A DNA stretch of 64,000 nt from Winkia neuii subsp. neuii DSM 8576. GTDB lineage: Bacteria; Actinomycetota; Actinomycetes; Actinomycetales; Actinomycetaceae. A program made the position numbers and the translations under genes. Of the stretch, positions 32,636-42,323 are shown one piece after another; position 1 is the stretch's first letter, and each line of letters starts with the position of its first letter. Under the pieces are notes generated by a model. The model was given only the letters and a program-made list of their open reading frames with translations. It was not told the origin of the DNA and did not search any database. The DNA lies in contig NZ_ATUW01000005.1 in assembly GCF_000420405.1 (NCBI RefSeq), forward strand, positions 1 to 64,000, read 5' to 3'.

Positions 32636-34750
32636 GTGAGTGCCTCCCAGAAGAAGAAACAGGAATATAATGCCCAGCACCTCACGGTGCTGGAAGGCCT
32701 CGATGCGGTACGCAAGCGTCCCGGCATGTACATCGGTTCAACCGACAGGCGTGGGCTTATGCATTGCGTTTGGGAGATCGTGGACAATGCCGTCGACGAG
32801 GCCGTTGAAGGTTACTGCGACAAGATTGTGGTTACTTTACACCCAGATCATTCAGTCTCAGTCAGCGACAACGGTCGAGGTATCCCCGTCGACAATGTGC
32901 GGGGCACCGGTAAAAGCGGCGTCGAGGTGGTTTACACAAAACTGCATGCGGGCGGCAAATTTGATTCTGGGAACTACGCGGCTGCAGGCGGGCTGCACGG
33001 GGTCGGGGCCTCGGTAGTAAACGCCTTGTCTGCCAGATTGGATGTGCAGGTTGACAGGGGCGGTAAAACATATCAAATGTGTTTTAAACGAGGGCAGGCC
33101 GGAATCTTTGACGATTCTAGCGGGCGCACCCCAGAATCTCCTTTCACTCCTTTCGGGGAAAAATCTGAGCTGGCCGTGGTTGGGAAAACCAAAAAAACAC
33201 TGAGTGGCACTCGAGTTAGGTTTTGGGATGATTTTCAAATCTTTCCGCCAACTGAATCATTCGATTGGGAATTGCTGCTTGCTAGAGCTCGACAAACCTG
33301 TTTTTTGGTGCCTACGGTCACGATCGAGTGTCGCGACGAGCGCGGAGCCGATCCTCTCGTAGAGACTTTCCATTTTTCTGGCGGTATTGCTGATTTTGTC
33401 GAATTTAATGCCAAAGATAACGCCGCCAGTGACACTTGGTCGATCGAGGGCGACTACCCCTACAAAGAAATGGTTCAGGAGATCAGTCCCGAAACCGGTC
33501 ATCTTGCTCCCGTGGAACGCGAGCGCAACTGCCACGTTTCTGTAGCCTTACGTTGGGGGACAGGTTACGAAACTGACATCCGAGGTTTCGTAAATATTAT
33601 TGCTACGCCCAAGGGCGGCACCCATATAACTGGTTTTGAGCAGGCTGTGGTGAAGGTGGTGCGCGCCCAGATCGAGAAATCTGCGCGCAAATTGAAGGTA
33701 GGTTCACGCGACGGCAAAATAGAAAAAGATGATGTCCTCGCCGGGCTTACTGCGGTGGTTACCGTCTCGCTGCCTGAACCCCAGTTTGAAGGGCAAACTA
33801 AGGAAATACTTGGCACCGTGCAGGCGCGCCAGGCCGTAAACAAGATAGTTACCGAGGGCCTGAAGAAACGTTTTACGTCAAGTAATCGCGAGGATAAGTC
33901 GCAGACCTTCACGATTCTCGAGAAGGTAGTAGGCGAGATGCGAGCACGCGTTTCTGCCCGCGTCTCAAAAGAGATTTCTCGCCGCAAGAATGCGTTGGAG
34001 ACCTCCTCGCTGCCCGCGAAGTTAGCGGATTGCCGCACTAACGAAGTCTCTCGCTCGGAGCTGTTTATTGTAGAGGGCGATTCCGCCCTAGGAACGGCAA
34101 AGGTAGCTAGAAATAGCGAATTTCAGGCATTATTTCCCATCCGTGGAAAGATCTTAAATGTTCAAAAATCGTCTACCTCCGACATGCTGTCGAATGCCGA
34201 GTGCTCGGCAATTATCCAGGTTGTAGGAGCCGGATCCGGGCGTAGCTTTGACATCGACGCCGCTCGCTATTCAAAAATCGTGATGATGACCGACGCGGAC
34301 GTGGATGGAGCGCACATCAGGACCTTGTTGCTAACGCTTTTCTTCCGTTACATGCGTCCGCTAATCGAGCAGGGGCGGGTCTATGCTGCGGTACCTCCGC
34401 TTCACCGCATTGAGGTAGCCGCCAAGGGACGAAAGCCACGGGAGTACATCTACACCTACTCGGAGGCTGAATTGCATCAAAAATTAGCCGAATTGAAAAA
34501 GGCAGGCAGGACATATAAGGAGCCAATCCAACGCTATAAAGGGCTTGGCGAGATGGATGCTGACCAGCTTGCCGAAACCACTATGGAACCGCAACATCGC
34601 ACGTTGCGTAGGGTTACATTGGAGGACGAGGCGGCCTTGCAAAAGGCCGAGGAAGTATTCGAACTACTCATGGGGTCTACAGTCCCTCCCAGGCGTGATT
34701 TCATCGTGGCAGGGTCGCACGAATTCGACCGCGAGCGCATTGATGCCTAG
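32636..34750 (+). CDS. parE: DNA topoisomerase IV subunit B
   Basis: This 704-residue ATPase subunit of a type IIA topoisomerase has a GHKL ATP-binding domain (EIVDNAVDEAVEG, SDNGRGIPVD, GLHGVGASVVNALS), a transducer domain with the QTKE-like switch loop (FEGQTKEILG), and a TOPRIM domain (IVEGDSALGTAK, FPIRGKILNV, TDADVDGAHIRTLLLT). It partners with parC about 2 kb downstream on the other strand. Length and place next to sigA match Streptomyces parE rather than gyrB, which normally sits near dnaA. Confidence 0.9.
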   Translation: MSASQKKKQEYNAQHLTVLEGLDAVRKRPGMYIGSTDRRGLMHCVWEIVDNAVDEAVEGYCDKIVVTLHPDHSVSVSDNGRGIPVDNVRGTGKSGVEVVYTKLHAGGKFDSGNYAAAGGLHGVGASVVNALSARLDVQVDRGGKTYQMCFKRGQAGIFDDSSGRTPESPFTPFGEKSELAVVGKTKKTLSGTRVRFWDDFQIFPPTESFDWELLLARARQTCFLVPTVTIECRDERGADPLVETFHFSGGIADFVEFNAKDNAASDTWSIEGDYPYKEMVQEISPETGHLAPVERERNCHVSVALRWGTGYETDIRGFVNIIATPKGGTHITGFEQAVVKVVRAQIEKSARKLKVGSRDGKIEKDDVLAGLTAVVTVSLPEPQFEGQTKEILGTVQARQAVNKIVTEGLKKRFTSSNREDKSQTFTILEKVVGEMRARVSARVSKEISRRKNALETSSLPAKLADCRTNEVSRSELFIVEGDSALGTAKVARNSEFQALFPIRGKILNVQKSSTSDMLSNAECSAIIQVVGAGSGRSFDIDAARYSKIVMMTDADVDGAHIRTLLLTLFFRYMRPLIEQGRVYAAVPPLHRIEVAAKGRKPREYIYTYSEAELHQKLAELKKAGRTYKEPIQRYKGLGEMDADQLAETTMEPQHRTLRRVTLEDEAALQKAEEVFELLMGSTVPPRRDFIVAGSHEFDRERIDA

Positions 34751-34785
34751 CTGAGACCAGTTACCGTGAAAGACTAAAGACCTAT

Positions 34786-34791
34786 TACAAT
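34786..34791 (+). promoter_or_regulatory. -10 element TACAAT of the first GNAT gene
   Basis: TACAAT ends 7 bases before the GTG at 34799. It contains the first two bases of an in-frame ATG at 34790, which argues that the GTG is the true start. Confidence 0.45.
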
Positions 34792-34798
34792 GAGAAAC

Positions 34799-35806
34799 GT
34801 GTCCGAACCATTAGTTAACCGTGTGCATCCGCCGTTTCGGGCTGCCTTGCCTGGCCCACACCTGGGATTGACGTGGCGTTTTTCTTCTGCAAGCGACCTG
34901 CCGGCGCTCTCCAGGTTCGTTTACTATTGCGAAAATCACGATAGGGTTGTGCGGCCTACCCCTTCATCCCGCCTGGAACGGTTAGTTGAGCCAGATCAAT
35001 TCCAGGATGCAATAGTCGGGCAAGATGCTCGTGGAGACATTGCTGCCTTCGCAGCCGTAACGCTAATTAACCAGGATCAGCTGCCTGCGCGGGCAGAGCT
35101 GTTTGCAGTTACCTCGCCGACGTGGCGGGGGCGTGGAATTGGCAGGGCCCTGCTCGCATGGCAGGATGCTCGCGCGCGCCAGTTGCTCGTCCAGGTATTT
35201 GGTGACCTATCTGAGGTGCCTGCCTCGATCCTGAACGTAGTAGATGTGAAATTACAAGATCGCAGGCGAATGTATATCGCCGGCGGCTTTTCTGCCAAGT
35301 CGACTCTACTTTGTCTGTCCCGCTCTTTAGCTGACGTCCCCTGTGACTTTGCCCGGTCTCAAGGTAGGGTTGTGCCCGCCTCAGATATAGACCGGGGCGA
35401 ATTGATGGATTTTGTGATCTCTGAACGCACCTCCCTGGGAGCTACTGCAGACCAGGTACGTGGGTGGGCCGAGGACGTTCTTGAGCGTATGGATCCGGAT
35501 CTTTCTTTGGCGCTCTTGCAAGCTGAAAAGTTGAAGGCAGTGGTTTTAGTAACTCGCGAAGAGGGGCTTCGCTTAGGGCAAGAAGATGCCGACGTACAGT
35601 GTCAGGTTACAGCCGCTCGCAAGCCGCATCGTGGCGATGCGCTTGCGCAGCTGCTATCTGTTATCTGTCAAAAGGCTGCCTGCCAGGGCGGCAGGCGCAT
35701 AGCTCTCGAATTGGACGAAGCCTCAAAATGGGCGTTAGACCCGATTTTGCAGGAGTTGGAATTCGAAAAAGTCGGTGCCCGCAAGGTCTATTCAATAGAG
35801 TTGTGA
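34799..35806 (+). CDS. GNAT-family acetyltransferase, two-domain (first of pair)
   Basis: This 335-residue protein is about twice the length of a simple GNAT. The N-terminal half keeps the acetyl-CoA loop (FAVTSPTWRGRGIGRALLAWQ). The C-terminal half has the outline of a second GNAT fold (LEFEKVGARKVYSIEL at its end) but no clear loop and is probably non-catalytic. Substrate is unknown. It is followed after 1 base by a second gene of similar build, so the pair arose by duplication or works together. Confidence 0.75.
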   Translation: MSEPLVNRVHPPFRAALPGPHLGLTWRFSSASDLPALSRFVYYCENHDRVVRPTPSSRLERLVEPDQFQDAIVGQDARGDIAAFAAVTLINQDQLPARAELFAVTSPTWRGRGIGRALLAWQDARARQLLVQVFGDLSEVPASILNVVDVKLQDRRRMYIAGGFSAKSTLLCLSRSLADVPCDFARSQGRVVPASDIDRGELMDFVISERTSLGATADQVRGWAEDVLERMDPDLSLALLQAEKLKAVVLVTREEGLRLGQEDADVQCQVTAARKPHRGDALAQLLSVICQKAACQGGRRIALELDEASKWALDPILQELEFEKVGARKVYSIEL

Positions 35807-35807
35807 C

Positions 35808-36743
35808 ATGAATGTGCAGTGGAGGAAGCTATCTCGCGCAGACTCGGCGCTCGTAGCAGAGCTGACCGAGCGGATACAGCGTGTAGACAATCCCCCTTAC
35901 CGCACATCTAGAGCCGAAATAGAAGCGGATTTTTCTGCTGACCAGCGTTGGCGCTCTTTTGGTGCCTTTGTGCAAGGAAAACTCATTGCGTACGGACATG
36001 CGCTGTTTAGGCCTTCCGATCCTGCCCGAGTTATCTGCATCGGGGGAGTAGATCCCCACTTCCGTCGCCAGAAACTCGGGGGGCACATAGTCGACTTGCA
36101 GGTTCAGGCCGCACAAGAATTGCTAGGTGCTAGCCAGGGTGAGGTCATAATGCACGTAGATGAGGGCATGGCCGAATTGGTAGAAGTGCTGCGTTCTAGA
36201 GGATTTTCCTGGACAAAAACTTACTATGAGTTGAGGGCCCCGCTGCATTCACTTGGCGCTGTTCCCGCCGATCCGTTTATTACGATCGTTCCGTGGAGCG
36301 TGGATCTAGACGACGAGCTGCGCTTAGCGATAAATGCGATAACTGAACAGACCTGGGGATCTACGCCCCTTAGCGCACAGGAGTGGGCTCAGGGGCGACC
36401 GCATTTTTCCGCCCAAAACTCGTTTATTGCTCTGGACAAGTCCACTGATCGCACCCAGATAGCCGGTCTAGCCATGTGTTCACTCTATCGGCAAGACTGG
36501 CAGGCTCTAGGGGTGCGCGAATGCTACATAGATATCTTTGCTGTGGGGGAACCCTGGAGGGAAACTCACGTGGGCAGAAGGCTGCTTGCTGCAGTAATGG
36601 AAAAAGGAGCTGCCGACGGTTTGGAGGCAATCGGAGCCGGGATAAGCTCTCTGAACGATTCAGGGGCACTGGACCTTTACCATTCACTCGGATTTAGAAC
36701 CGTCGCCCGGACTCGCTCGTATTCGATGCAACTACCCAATTGA
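35808..36743 (+). CDS. GNAT-family acetyltransferase, two-domain (second of pair)
   Basis: This 311-residue protein has two GNAT-like halves. The first has GGVDPHFRRQKLGGHIVDLQ; the second has FAVGEPWRETHVGRRLLAAVMEKG and ends in SLGFRTVARTRSYSMQ, typical of the last GNAT strands. Two-domain GNATs include mycothiol synthase MshD, but the catalytic details do not allow that claim. It is co-transcribed with the upstream GNAT gene and overlaps the 3' end of parC by 12 bp on the other strand. Confidence 0.75.
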   Translation: MNVQWRKLSRADSALVAELTERIQRVDNPPYRTSRAEIEADFSADQRWRSFGAFVQGKLIAYGHALFRPSDPARVICIGGVDPHFRRQKLGGHIVDLQVQAAQELLGASQGEVIMHVDEGMAELVEVLRSRGFSWTKTYYELRAPLHSLGAVPADPFITIVPWSVDLDDELRLAINAITEQTWGSTPLSAQEWAQGRPHFSAQNSFIALDKSTDRTQIAGLAMCSLYRQDWQALGVRECYIDIFAVGEPWRETHVGRRLLAAVMEKGAADGLEAIGAGISSLNDSGALDLYHSLGFRTVARTRSYSMQLPN

Positions 36744-39155
36744 GTGAATCTGCCCGGCAACTGGGGTGCCGGAGGCATCGCGTTTCGGATTGGGATCCGG
36801 AAGATCAATGCTGACCCCGCCAGAGTCAACTGCCCGCGGGGAAGGCGCGATACCGGCCACCTCTAGGCGATCCTCTCCCTTTAAGAACCGTTGCGCACGT
36901 ACACCCTGCCCGCCGCGTCCCTTTCGGGGGAACTCTGCTAGAGCGGTAACCTTCACTGACGTCTGTCCCGTGCCCTCCAGAGCGCTAGAGTCGCAAGCGA
37001 CGGTAACTACTTCGTCGGCCTCATTGGCGGTGAAACCGCCTGCCAAAACATGTGCCCCGTCTGGCAGGGACATACCCGCTACGCCGTGTCCTGCGGGGCC
37101 TTGCGGACGAATTTTTCCGGCGGGCGTGCGCAGCAAAGAACCTGCTGAAGAAATTAGTACGGCGTCGGCCTCGTCAGGGGCGGTGCAGAGGCAAACTACC
37201 GCATCGCCTTGGGCAAGCCCCATATAGGTCCACTCATCTTTGCTCACTGGATAGTCAGGGCGAATGCGTTTCACCATGCCCTCTCGAGATATAGCGCCCA
37301 TCACTGGCGAGCCCGGATCCAAGCTGGCAAAGCCAATTACGCGTTCGCCCTGATCTAGAGACACCAGCGCACTTGCCTTAGCGCCCCCCTCAAGGGACGG
37401 GGCATTCTCGGTTCTTGGCAAAGCGGGAACGTCTAGTACGTCGAAGCGCAACATCCGCCCCGCCGAGGTCGCAAGTCCCACCTGCGCTCGAGCGGTAGTT
37501 GCTAGCGAAGCTGCGACGGCGTCGTGGGGGCTGCGCCCGCCGGTTCGCGGGATTTTCTCGGCGCCTCCGAAACGCGCCACCCTGCCGGTAGTAGATAACA
37601 CTAGCTGACAGGGGTCGTCGGCGACCTCTAAATCTAACTTCCCCCTTGCCGAAGCAGTGGGAACTAACGATCCAGCATCCTCTAAAAGAAGCGTGCGTCT
37701 GGGAGTGGAGAGGCGCTCAGAGACTTCCGCTAACTCTTTGGACACCAGGTCCTTGCGCACCTGCTCATCCTCGATTATCTGTAGCAGTTGCCCGATAGTA
37801 CGCGTCAGTTCGTCGCGTTCAGACTCAAGCTCGAGGCGCGAGAACTTGGTAAGACGCCGCAACCGGAGAGCCAGGATGTGATCGGCCTGAGCTTCGTCGA
37901 GGTCAAATGCCGTTTTCAGACGCTCGCGCGCTGTAGCCACGTCCTCGGAAGAACGAATGATGGCAATCACATCGTCTATATCCAGAACTGCCACTAGTAG
38001 GCCCTCCACCAGGTGCAGTCGCTCCTGGGCCTTTTTCAGGCGAAAATTAGAGCGCCGCAAAACCACGTCCATGCGGTGGTCCAAAAAGACCTGCAGCATC
38101 TTCTTTAGTCCCAGCCTCTGCGGCTGACCGTTTACCAAAGCAACCGCATTAATACCAAAGGAGTCTTCCATAGGGGTGTGGCGGAAAAGCTGGGACAATA
38201 CGGCTTCGGGTTTGAACCCGTTCTTCACTTCGATTACCAGTCGGAGACCGTGATTGCGATCGGTAAGATCCGAGACATTAGAAAGACCTTTGAGGCGCCC
38301 GCGTTTGACTCCCTCCTTAATTTTTTCAATGACTCTTTCAGGACCAACCATGTACGGTAGCTCAGTTACAACTATTCCGTGCTTGCGAGCGCTTACACGT
38401 TCTATAGAAGTCTTGGCACGAGTCTTGAATACCCCGCGGCCAGTTTCGTAGGCCTCCTTTATCCCATCGAGCCCTACAATTATGCCCCCGCAAGGTAGGT
38501 CGGGGCCGGGAATAAAGCGCATCAAATCTTCGGTAGTGGCATCGGGATTGGCAAGTAGATACCGAGCTCCGGCGGTTACTTCGCCTAGGTTGTGCGGAGC
38601 AATATTGGTGGCCATGCCGACCGCAATACCGGATGCGCCATTCACCAAGAGGTTGGGAAATCCAGCCGGCAGCACAGTTGGTTGCATAAGAGTGGAGTCG
38701 TAGTTCGGCTCCATCTGGACCGTGTCCTCGTCAATGTTGGCTACCATGTCCAAGGAGCCTTCAGCCATCCGCACCTCGGTATAACGCGAGGCCGCGGGTC
38801 CGTCGTCGAGCGAACCAAAGTTTCCGTGTCCGTCTGCTAAGGGCAAACGCATAGTGAAATCCTGCGCCAAACGTACGATCGCGTCGTAGATTGCAGAATC
38901 TCCATGGGGATGAAGTTTGCCCATTACCTCGCCTACGACGCGTGAAGACTTAACGTGTCCTTTAGAAGGCAGTAGGCCCATATTCGACATGGTGTACAGG
39001 ATTCGCCTCTGCACTGGTTTTAGACCGTCGCGTGCATCCGGCAAAGCACGGGTGTAAATGACCGAGTAGGCATATTCCAGAAATGACGTCTGCATTTCTT
39101 CAGAGACGTCGATATCTACTACGGTGTCGGTGTTTGCGTGCTCGGACGAGGTCAT
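36732..39155 (-). CDS. parC: DNA topoisomerase IV subunit A
   Basis: This 807-residue DNA-cleaving subunit has the winged-helix domain with SSRVVGEVMGKLHPHGDSAIYDA (quinolone-resistance region) and the catalytic Tyr in AASRYTEVRM, then the tower and coiled coil, and a C-terminal beta-pinwheel. The pinwheel holds GRGGQG in place of the QRRGGKG GyrA box, which with the parE partner suggests topoisomerase IV rather than gyrase. With parE it decatenates daughter chromosomes. The ATG at 39155 has GATAAT 6 bases upstream; longer starts would run into the divergent phosphodiesterase gene. Confidence 0.88.
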   Translation of the reverse strand: MTSSEHANTDTVVDIDVSEEMQTSFLEYAYSVIYTRALPDARDGLKPVQRRILYTMSNMGLLPSKGHVKSSRVVGEVMGKLHPHGDSAIYDAIVRLAQDFTMRLPLADGHGNFGSLDDGPAASRYTEVRMAEGSLDMVANIDEDTVQMEPNYDSTLMQPTVLPAGFPNLLVNGASGIAVGMATNIAPHNLGEVTAGARYLLANPDATTEDLMRFIPGPDLPCGGIIVGLDGIKEAYETGRGVFKTRAKTSIERVSARKHGIVVTELPYMVGPERVIEKIKEGVKRGRLKGLSNVSDLTDRNHGLRLVIEVKNGFKPEAVLSQLFRHTPMEDSFGINAVALVNGQPQRLGLKKMLQVFLDHRMDVVLRRSNFRLKKAQERLHLVEGLLVAVLDIDDVIAIIRSSEDVATARERLKTAFDLDEAQADHILALRLRRLTKFSRLELESERDELTRTIGQLLQIIEDEQVRKDLVSKELAEVSERLSTPRRTLLLEDAGSLVPTASARGKLDLEVADDPCQLVLSTTGRVARFGGAEKIPRTGGRSPHDAVAASLATTARAQVGLATSAGRMLRFDVLDVPALPRTENAPSLEGGAKASALVSLDQGERVIGFASLDPGSPVMGAISREGMVKRIRPDYPVSKDEWTYMGLAQGDAVVCLCTAPDEADAVLISSAGSLLRTPAGKIRPQGPAGHGVAGMSLPDGAHVLAGGFTANEADEVVTVACDSSALEGTGQTSVKVTALAEFPRKGRGGQGVRAQRFLKGEDRLEVAGIAPSPRAVDSGGVSIDLPDPNPKRDASGTPVAGQIHSIG

Positions 39156-39161
39156 GGGCTT

Positions 39162-39167
39162 ATTATC
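39162..39167 (-). promoter_or_regulatory. -10 element GATAAT of parC
   Basis: GATAAT differs from the consensus at one base and ends 6 bases before the ATG at 39155. No ribosome binding site is seen. Confidence 0.4.
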
Positions 39168-39216
39168 GGAAATATCTGTAAATTGGGCCCGCTCACACGC
39201 CGGAAAGGACTGCGAA

Positions 39217-40305
39217 ATGACCATTTCCACTTCGGTACAAGGTGCCGCCTGGACTGGAATGCCTCCCCGAAGGCGCATCTACCAGATTTTTCCGGCTCTG
39301 ATGGAGTCCTTGCAAGCTAGTGACAATTGGCTGCTCCCAGGATGCCAACAGGTGTTGGTTTTCCTTGTCGACGGGCTGGGGAAGCTCCAGCTTGACCGTT
39401 ACCGTGCTCATGCGCGCAGATTAGCTTCGCTCGAGCAGATAGAAGGGGTGCAAACTTGTGTCCCTTCCACTACGGCCGCGGCTATAACGTCTTTTGCAAC
39501 AGGACTCTTACCTGGGCAAACGCGAATGGTCGGCTACGAAGTTGCGGGGCGCAATTGGCGTGAAAACCTCATAACTTTTGCCAACGGCACTAGGGCCGAG
39601 AAGTGGCAGGACCAGCCAACTTGTTTCGAGGTACTTGCCGAACGGGAAAAACGAGCCGCCTTCGTAGGGAAGCCTAAATTCGACAATTCTGGCCTTACTC
39701 GCGCCGCCTTGCGAGGTAGCCAGTTCATAGGTGCCCGCTCGCTTTCTGAAACTGCTGCCGAGGCTTTAAAAGCTCTCGAGGATGGTTTTGATTTTGTTTA
39801 CATGTACTGGTCTGAGCTAGACCATGCGGGCCACAGCCACGGGGTGGGTTCAGAACAGTGGATCGGCCAGCTTGAGGAAGTTGACGGGGCAATATCCCAG
39901 CTGCGAGACGGATTGCCACAAGGGGCAGCGCTGGTAGTTACGGCAGACCACGGCATGGTCAACACTGATGAAGAACACGTGTTTGAAGTCGGGGCAGATT
40001 CACTCGAGGGCGTTTACGCGGTCGGGGGTGAACCGCGCGCGTTGCACCTTCACTGCGAAAATGCTGCCGAAGTCGCGAGGCGGTGGCAGCGGATGGTAGG
40101 TGAGCGAGCACTCGTTACCTTAGCTAAGGATTCCCCGCTCGGAGCTGTCCGCGACCAGGCGGCAGGGCAGGTCCAGGTTTGGATGCGCGGGCGCTGGGTT
40201 TGTTATGTCGAGGGCGTGCACTCTGCAGGAGCAAGGTCGTTGGTGGGAGTGCACGGTTCGCTCACGGAGGCAGAGATGTCTATCCCGCTACTGCGAACGT
40301 ACTAG
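39217..40305 (+). CDS. Alkaline phosphatase/nucleotide pyrophosphatase-family phosphodiesterase
   Basis: This 362-residue protein belongs to the alkaline phosphatase superfamily (NPP/type I phosphodiesterase). Metal and catalytic motifs are FLVDGLGK, the nucleophile Thr in PSTTAAAITSFATG, YWSELDHAGHSHG and VVTADHGMVNT. No signal peptide is evident, so it is probably cytosolic. Substrate is unknown. GGAAAGGA stands 8 bases before the ATG; the longer frame from 39124 overlaps parC. It ends 4 bases from the convergent sepH gene; the pairing also occurs near Streptomyces sepH. Confidence 0.85.
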   Translation: MTISTSVQGAAWTGMPPRRRIYQIFPALMESLQASDNWLLPGCQQVLVFLVDGLGKLQLDRYRAHARRLASLEQIEGVQTCVPSTTAAAITSFATGLLPGQTRMVGYEVAGRNWRENLITFANGTRAEKWQDQPTCFEVLAEREKRAAFVGKPKFDNSGLTRAALRGSQFIGARSLSETAAEALKALEDGFDFVYMYWSELDHAGHSHGVGSEQWIGQLEEVDGAISQLRDGLPQGAALVVTADHGMVNTDEEHVFEVGADSLEGVYAVGGEPRALHLHCENAAEVARRWQRMVGERALVTLAKDSPLGAVRDQAAGQVQVWMRGRWVCYVEGVHSAGARSLVGVHGSLTEAEMSIPLLRTY

Positions 40306-40309
40306 CGAG

Positions 40310-41161
40310 TTAGGACTTCGCCCCGAAGACTATTTCGTCCCACGACGGCATGGATTTGCGCCCCTTCTTCTTGGCGGGCTTCGGTTCGGGCTTTTCTATA
40401 GGCTCGATGTGCTCCATTCCTGGCAGCGCATCGGTATCTTCGTCCTCGGTCCCCGTAGCGACTTCAACCCTGTGTCCACGTCTGGCGTTGAGCTCGTCGA
40501 GCAGCGCTTCGGTGCCGGCAGCCTCCCGGGGGCTTTCTTCTTCAGGTTCGGGCGCGGGGTGCAAAGGGATTGCTCCGCGTTCGGGGCCGGCGGGGGTTGT
40601 GGTTTCGGTAAGCCAGGTAGCTTCCTGGTCTATTGCCTCTACGGAATGGGCATTCGCGTCGAGTTTCCACGTTGCAATATGTTCGGTGGCGTCTTGTACA
40701 AAGGTGACGTGTACGTGCCAGTCTTCGCCTGGGCTGCGTGTTGCATCCCATTTGGTGAGTTCGGGATCGACGCCCCGAGCCGCGAGTCGGTTAACCACCA
40801 ATTCGCCCAAGGTGGGGGCAGTGGCGTCCCTGGAAATTCGGGCGTTGCGCCCCTGCTCTGCAGCAAAGTCGCGTTCGGCAACAATTGGGCTTTCGAAGCG
40901 TTGTAAGGATTCAAGGTCCATGTCATGACTGGAAGCAATCTCGGCTGCGGTGGCTCCAGCTCGCATTAGGGTTTGAATTTCCTTTGGGCGAATTTTCTTG
41001 TCGGGCGAAATACCTGCGCCGGCGTTTGCGTCTGCTAGAGGGCGGCGCACAGCTATACGCAAGTCGTCGGTGATCGGTAAGGCGTATCGGGCGCCGTCAC
41101 TGTCGGTTAGAATAACGGCCGTTCCGTCGGGAGTAGCGCCCAAAACTTCCAAATCAACCAT
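40310..41161 (-). CDS. sepH: Septation protein SepH
   Basis: This 283-residue protein (DUF3071) has the N-terminal MVDLEVLG and GARYALPITDDLR blocks, a helix-turn-helix-like segment (RPKEIQTLMRAGATAAEIASSHDM), a Pro/Glu-rich middle and the conserved C-terminal GRKSMPSWDEIVFG. In Streptomyces and mycobacteria SepH binds FtsZ and stimulates its assembly during division. The start at 41161 gives the family's N-terminus; the frame extends upstream to 41221 without similarity. Confidence 0.9.
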   Translation of the reverse strand: MVDLEVLGATPDGTAVILTDSDGARYALPITDDLRIAVRRPLADANAGAGISPDKKIRPKEIQTLMRAGATAAEIASSHDMDLESLQRFESPIVAERDFAAEQGRNARISRDATAPTLGELVVNRLAARGVDPELTKWDATRSPGEDWHVHVTFVQDATEHIATWKLDANAHSVEAIDQEATWLTETTTPAGPERGAIPLHPAPEPEEESPREAAGTEALLDELNARRGHRVEVATGTEDEDTDALPGMEHIEPIEKPEPKPAKKKGRKSMPSWDEIVFGAKS

Positions 41162-41355
41162 TGCCAAATCCGTCCTACTATGTGAGTCCAACCTATGGTC
41201 CGACAACCATGATGTTGCCACAGTTTAGAGGCATTTTTTCCTTAGGGGCCGGCGAGTCTGAAGCCGTATCAAAAAAATGGAGTAGATTAGCTCAACAATA
41301 GGTGCTAATATCCCGGCGCACCCATTAAATTGACGGCGGACCGAAAGGACCCTTC

Positions 41356-41658
41356 ATGGCAACTGACTACGACAGCCCTCGCAAGCGCGATGACGAGAAT
41401 AACGAGGACTCCATTGAGGAGTTGAAAGCGCGCCGCGCTGATGCTGCCGGTTCTTCTGAGGTTGAACAAGACGAGAATGAAGCTGCGGAGTCGTTCGAGC
41501 TTCCTGGTGCAGATCTTTCTGGCGAGGAACTCTCGGTGCGTGTTGTGCCGCGCCAGGACGACGAGTTTACCTGCTCGATTTGCTTTTTGGTTCACCACAC
41601 TTCGCAGCTAGCATATGAAGAGGACGGACAGCCCGTCTGTACTGATTGTGCAGATTAA
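41356..41658 (+). CDS. DUF4193 zinc-ribbon protein
   Basis: This 100-residue acidic protein has a disordered N-terminal half and a C-terminal zinc ribbon (FTCSICFLVHH and PVCTDCAD). DUF4193 is an actinobacteria-specific family of unknown function (Rv2699c in mycobacteria). GAAAGGA precedes the ATG. In mycobacteria dut and a DUF3093 gene lie between this family and DUF3710; here the DUF3710 gene follows after 17 bases. Confidence 0.9.
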   Translation: MATDYDSPRKRDDENNEDSIEELKARRADAAGSSEVEQDENEAAESFELPGADLSGEELSVRVVPRQDDEFTCSICFLVHHTSQLAYEEDGQPVCTDCAD

Positions 41659-41675
41659 CGCGAAGAGAGAAGTAA

Positions 41676-42323
41676 ATGGGCCTTTTTTCTAGAAGGAAAA
41701 AGAAACAGGGACTTGCTGAGGAGCCGGTTGCCGACAAGGCGGCGGAGGCCGAGGCACTATCTGCCGAAGTCGAGCGGCCACACGTGGGCCCGTTTGATAT
41801 TTCGCAGGTCGATGATTCTGTTCAGCTAATAGATTTTGGGCCCATCAAGTTACCCTACGTGCAGGGTATGCAAATTAACCCCTTGCCTCACGAAAACCAA
41901 CTTATTGGCTTGCGCGTAATCTTGGGGACCGCAGCCTTTGAGCTGGGGGCGTTTGCGGCACCCCGATCGGGTGGGGCCTGGGCCGCTTCGGCGCCGGCTA
42001 TGCTTGAAGGTTTTACCCAGATGGGCTGGCATGCCGAAAAAGTCTCGTTGGCTGAGGGGGACGCCGTCCTAGCGCGCCCGCCCAAAGGCGAGGAGCAACT
42101 GCCTTCTCTTACTGTGGGTGTTGAAGGTCCTCGCTGGTTATTACGCGTTTGTTACCTGGGCTCGGCGGCGTTAGAAGAATCTGCCCGGCGTTCTTTAGAT
42201 CCTGTGCTCACTGGAATTGTGATCGACCGGGGTAGTGAGCCCAAGGCACCTGGCGACCGCCTGCTTCTAACCCTGCCTCCCGAATTAGCGGAGCAGATTG
42301 CCGAGCAGAACGAGCAGGCATAG
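41676..42323 (+). CDS. DUF3710 protein
   Basis: This 215-residue protein opens with a basic MGLFSRRKKK stretch and continues with YVQGMQINP and GPRWLLRVCYLGSAALE, hallmarks of the actinobacterial DUF3710 family (Rv2696c). It is probably cytosolic; function is unknown. AGAGAGAAG precedes the ATG. Its TAG shares its last base with the GTG of the next gene, so translation is coupled. Confidence 0.88.
   Translation: MGLFSRRKKKQGLAEEPVADKAAEAEALSAEVERPHVGPFDISQVDDSVQLIDFGPIKLPYVQGMQINPLPHENQLIGLRVILGTAAFELGAFAAPRSGGAWAASAPAMLEGFTQMGWHAEKVSLAEGDAVLARPPKGEEQLPSLTVGVEGPRWLLRVCYLGSAALEESARRSLDPVLTGIVIDRGSEPKAPGDRLLLTLPPELAEQIAEQNEQA

Noticed and set aside
32636-39155. Reading parE/parC as gyrB/gyrA
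   Set aside because: Position beside sigA, subunit lengths and the altered GyrA box favour topoisomerase IV; not fully excluded without the rest of the genome.
40205-40906. Long plus-strand reading frame of 233 codons across the 3' end of the phosphodiesterase and sepH genes
   Set aside because: It lies opposite sepH, whose product matches a known family end to end; the plus-strand product has no family features and no ribosome binding site.
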